From NCBI GenBank assembly GCA_028753945.1, contig JAPNXP010000007.1, forward strand, positions 3,224,001-3,288,000: a stretch of DNA of 64,000 nucleotides, given 5' to 3'. Below, in pieces: positions 60,281-64,000 of the stretch. The notes beneath the pieces are model-generated. The model was not told the DNA's origin, searched no databases, and saw only the letters and a list, made by a program, of their open reading frames with translations. Numbering within the stretch: position 1 is the first letter of the stretch; every line of letters starts with the position of its first letter. The translations under genes and the position numbers were made by a program. The DNA is from Hexactinellida sp. DTS-2022. Lineage: Eukaryota > Porifera > Hexactinellida.

Positions 60281-60626
60281 AATTATTGTTATTTTCTGAT
60301 TTATATAGCTTATTTATTACATTTCTAATGGTAATTATTATAGTCTTCCTAAAGCGCATCATAATAAATAATAATATGCTTTGTTAGGATACAATTAAAA
60401 CTTACAAGATTCATTTCGTGTCTGTGTAGATTTCTAGATTATATTATTCATGACATTTCAGATGAAATAGACAGCGATGTTAAACCGTGGCCCCTGTAGT
60501 AAATATTAGACATTCTGTGGACCCCCTCTTTTTGACCGTATTACATCTTGTGGACCCCATATTGGGAACTAGTGAAATAGTCATTTTGGTAGCATAAACC
60601 TACTCTTGAAGTATTATTAACTTACA
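60281..60626. other. 3' flank of the HEAT gene
   Basis: Contains poly(A)-signal candidates AATAAA (60276 and 60363). At 60495-60560 there is a repeated 'ctgtggaccccct'/'ttgtggacccc' segment, probably a MITE remnant. Confidence 0.4.
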
Positions 60627-60923
60627 CAGGGGCGGCACGTCATTTCGAAAGTGGTACGGCGGAGAATTTTACTGTATTCTAATGTGGTCCGGCTACGCCG
60701 CACAAGGTATTTGAATGCGGTCCGGCGGTCCAACACCAGGTATTTTAGTGTGGTCCGCCGACTATAAAAGCATCATTGGATAAATTATCAATGAATTGTA
60801 TAATTCGAACAGATAGAGGTGGTACTACACAGCTGGCCTTCCTGAAGTGGTACAGCGACGCTGGACACTTTGAAAAGTGGCACGGCGCTCGCCGCACCAG
60901 CCGTACAGGGTGTGCCGCCCCTG
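60627..60923. mobile_element. hAT-like MITE, 297 bp
   Basis: Ends CAGGGGCGGCAC and GTGCCGCCCCTG are perfect 12-bp inverted repeats. Flanks (aacttaca, ttataggt) show no duplication, so the insertion is old or rearranged. The interior repeats 'gtggtccggc'. Confidence 0.75.
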
Positions 60924-60939
60924 TTATAGGTTGCTGGCG

Positions 60940-61170
60940 CACTTCGCTTACTAGGTCGCTTCGAGGCAGAACACAACCACACACCAACCGATTCGCGGTT
61001 GGTGTGGTTTATACTTCTAACATTAGTTATATAGCATAAATAGGCCTAAAATAGTGAAATTTAACAATATGAATTTTAGTTTTTACATAATCTTACGATA
61101 TTGAGTTAGCATAATGACAATCTGGTGTACCAATATGTCCGTATTATAAATTTACATATCATATTAAATT
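60940..61170. repeat. Repeat family R, uninterrupted copy
   Basis: Matches 19075-19165 joined to 22667-22840, so it represents the empty target of the P element. Contains 'ggtcgcttcgaggcagaaca', the inverted repeat 'aaccacacaccaac...gttggtgtggtt' and the site 'acttctaacatt'. Confidence 0.8.
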
Positions 61171-62490
61171 TTCAGATTTTTACCTCTAAGAGCATGGATT
61201 TTCAGCATTTTAAAAACCATGTCCCACTTTTTAAAATTTTAGTGTTCGCCCAACTCCATGAAGGTATAACCCGTTGATTCCCAACCTGAGGTGCATGGGA
61301 TAAGGAGTGGAGTAAATATTGAGCATTTTTAATCAAGTTTTTTTTGATGTAGTTATTATTTCAAGTTCATTCTGACTACTCGACTAAATTGTTGGATTAA
61401 TATGCTGCAGGCAGGCCCAATTGAGTCTGCGCATTTTCTGAATTCATCTGAAAATGTGACATGACAAAATTACCTAAAATGGAACCGGACTAATTACAAA
61501 TGAGAAAGTTGTACTATATTTGTGTTGAAATACTAGTAATCCAAGTTTCTCGTCCGCGCTACGCGCGTTCTTACAACTATCCTCCATAGGTACTCCAAAA
61601 GACGTAATGTAAATTGAGTAATTTATACTCATGACTGAATTCAAACTGATTCTAGTCGTGCAGAAAATATGTAGACTATGAAACGAAAAATTCACGAAAA
61701 TTTTATACCCCCTCCCTACATCACGCTTTTTGCCATTTTGTAATAAAATAGGACGGGCTGTCACATGTTAAATTTTTACTTGATGTTCAAAGGCCCCATA
61801 CACAGGTTGATTTAACGGAAATCATATCTAATTATTATAGGTGACCGCTAGTGACCAATGTGATAGTAATACTAATGTTTCAGAGTAGGGTTGTGTCCCT
61901 TAAGATCTCTATACATCTACCCAAGTCATAGGTATATATACACACGTATATGGACACTGCAAATACTGGTTAAGGACAACCAGCACTGATGCTAGACTAG
62001 TGTATTTGGGTGTTTTGACTATTTGCTTACAACTTGCCCTACCAATTCCAACATAATATCTCCGAATTCAAGGTTACAGGACCAGGAGGAGAAAGGAATA
62101 TATCACTAGTCAGGTGCGTAGACTCGTTTTGGAGTTTGGTAGGGCCCTTATAGGCGGGATATTAGGATTGGTAAGGCCATTTTGGCGTATTTGTACTAGC
62201 TTCTATAGAGAAAAAGACAATTATTGGTAGGGCCATGGCCATAACAACCATACCGGATCCTAGTCTATGCTAGTAGTGTTTATTAGGTATCATACATATT
62301 ATTTAACGTACTTGTTATATACAGCAATTTCCAAACACTCTTGTAAATCATGTTTTAAACTACGAAATGGGTAAGTGATAAATAAATAAGTGAGATTGCA
62401 AAAATTATTGCAGGCCCAAAGGAAAAATCGCAGGTCTTATGAAGGCCCTGTCCGCAAAACCTGGCTACGCCACTGCATCTAACACCTGAA
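61171..62490. other. Non-coding stretch with a MITE end
   Basis: No gene seen. 'cctggctacgccactg' near 62459-62475 is a hAT-type right end (reverse complement CAGTGGCGTAGCCAGG). A matching left end was not found; 'aggtgcgtagac' at 62115 is a weak candidate. Confidence 0.35.
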
Positions 62491-62759
62491 CAGTTTTGCA
62501 TTTGCAGGATAAAGCAGATAATAAGGATGCATTTCGCATAGCAGTGCTCTGTCCGATGGAGTTGTTTGGCATATCATCGACGTTCAGAAAAATAGGTTTA
62601 CTGATATCAAACTAATTTCTTGTATACATTGGTCCTAGTTGACCTTGTTTTGTGGCAATTGTAAATATATCATCACTTGTACTAGCAACTACACCCATCA
62701 AATTTTTTGAAACCGAATTTAGTCATTCGTCAGGTGGTGCAATTGGGATTAGTACACTA

Positions 62760-63160
62760 TCTCCAATGTGGCCGGAGGCAACTTGTTGACCCTTGACTTC
62801 AACATTCGGTGATGTAGCTATTCTTGCTTCCTCTCAATTCCTTTATTTGGGTTTCTGCCATTTCATGCTGCTTACTAAGGTAACAGGTTACCACCAAACG
62901 TTACTCCAAATCCTTCTTCCCCGCAACAGCGTCCACAAGGAATGTGGACATATCGATGGGATCCAGGACATGTGTGCCCGCCAGATGTCTCATTTTCACA
63001 CACAGCACACTTCATGTTCGCGATTGAATGTAACGGCTGTGTATGTTTCGTTATTTTTTTCTGCATCAGGTTTGTATAATGATTGATCGGTGGGAGTTTA
63101 GGATTATGGTAATAAGCTTCATATGAAGTCATGGGATCATTATCTGAGCAAATATGCAAA
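62760..63160 (-). pseudogene. Zinc-finger tail of a transposon-associated protein
   Basis: The minus strand encodes MKCAVCENETSGGHTCPGSH, then YVHIPCG and GEEGFG (about 63012-62900). The pattern C-x2-C...GGH-x-C...VH-x2-CG...EEGFG is a zinc-binding motif at the end of several invertebrate transposon proteins. One cysteine of the second pair appears replaced (CPGSH). Flanking sequence has stops in all frames, so it is an isolated, dead remnant. Confidence 0.45.
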
Positions 63161-63379
63161 TGCGAGGGAGGAGGTAGAGATTTTCATCAATGTAAGGTTC
63201 GTGTACTTGTGGCTGTAATAACTATTAAAATACCTTCCTCACACTCAGAATAGTGCTACGGGAGTAAGGCATTGTGGACATAATCACTGGATTTTATCAC
63301 AATTTGGGCATTATATAATTATTAACTCTGTAACTTTATATTAAAGTTGAAAATCGACACGGCGGCTTTTTAACTATTA

Positions 63380-63780
63380 CTGATAAGGATCATTTTTGAG
63401 AATAGTTTTTTTCTCTCCGACCGACTTATACTTTTCGAGATTTGCGTGTTATACAAAGGTCACTTCCCGGAAATTCTTGCGGAATATTTTTTGTACTAAA
63501 TAACGGCGATGTTGACCTTTAGTGACGTTGAAAAGGTCACCGAAATGTCCGAATTAAAAATTTCTTTCTCAATTGGATAGATAGTATATCAATGTATAGC
63601 TAGGATTTTCTAAACAAAACTATATCATTTTGCATGAATTTACAATAATCTAAGGTTGTATTTCCTTATTATTCTATAAGACGATGATTTTGACCTTTGG
63701 TGACGTCAAAAGGATAAATAAATGTCTGAAAGAAATTTTCTTTCGAAATTGGATAGATAGTATATCAATGTATAGTTGGG
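63380..63780. repeat. Dispersed repeat with two related segments
   Basis: 63380-63560 matches 55330-55510. 63675-63780 repeats its last part ('ttgacctttggtgacgtcaaaa', 'gaaattggatagatagtatatcaatgta') after about 150 bp, so it is a partial tandem duplication. Words with GTGACGT recur. Confidence 0.6.
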
Positions 63781-63899
63781 AATGCTTAATCTATACTATT
63801 AAAACACAAGGCTGGGTGTATACGTATGTATATATGTGTATATACTTGTTTGTATGTTACGAGTTGATTGAAGAAAGTGGACGGTTTCCAAATGTGATT

Positions 63900-64000
63900 T
63901 TTGGCATATAGTGGTAACTTTTGGCACCCTCCAACAAGTTGAAGTTTCCATTCATAATTTCTCACACCTCGACAAGTTATGACGTCCTTGTTACATTTCG
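63900..64000. repeat. Dispersed repeat, inverted copy of 22870-22975
   Basis: 'gtggtaacttttggcaccc' and 'ctcgacaagttatgacgtc' are mirrored at 22870-22975. The copy runs off the window end. Confidence 0.7.

Noticed and set aside
62793..63086. 97-residue plus-strand frame
   Set aside because: It is the antisense of the zinc-finger remnant read on the minus strand.

Overview
The window is about 64 kb of AT-rich eukaryotic DNA. It is very rich in transposable elements and poor in host genes. The families present are THAP-domain P elements, hAT elements of ZMYM1-like and ZBED5-like type, MULE, pogo/Tigger, an IS630/Tc1-like element, CR1/L2-like LINEs and a Chapaev/N-RAG-TP-like element. Introns, a tRNA-like SINE head and a HEAT-repeat gene are also present. 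Together these fit an invertebrate animal genome; I cannot name the phylum. No operon, rRNA gene or CRISPR array is visible.

Layout. 0-11 kb: remnants of a hAT gene, an OTU cysteine protease, a MULE transposase with a RING-like tail, an endonuclease plus a second OTU remnant, and an IS630/Tc1 fragment. Small MITEs and a 31-bp minisatellite lie among them. 11.5-14.1 kb: a whole but inactivated ZBED5-like hAT element, with TIRs and a target duplication, carrying a nested MITE. 14.2-19 kb: a transposon-like gene of unnamed family (called X here), split by a 3.7-kb element that carries a 2.1-kb, 20-bp minisatellite. 19.17-22.67 kb: a P element with perfect 31-bp TIRs and two frameshifts. 23.3-37.1 and 40.7-41.7 kb: a palindromically arranged array of one repeat family, built from 125-bp hairpins and 35-bp palindromes. 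37.13-40.70 kb: a spliced, RAG1-like transposase gene in a complete element, inserted into that array. 42-57.3 kb: MITEs (several with perfect 8-bp duplications), a Tigger element, a second X fragment, P-element derivatives and a LINE fragment. 58.0-60.3 kb: an intact 748-codon HEAT-repeat gene, the only convincing host gene. 60.3-64 kb: dispersed repeats and a zinc-finger remnant.

The most interesting object is the element at 37134-40695. It is bounded by CAC...GTG termini and a 4-bp TTTA duplication. It encodes a five-exon protein whose N-terminal cysteine pattern and C-terminal H-x4-H...E block resemble RAG1. Its family is inferred from remembered motifs and was not checked by a search. 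The second is the hairpin/palindrome family, which I do not recognise. Its boundaries are revealed where one copy interrupts gene X.
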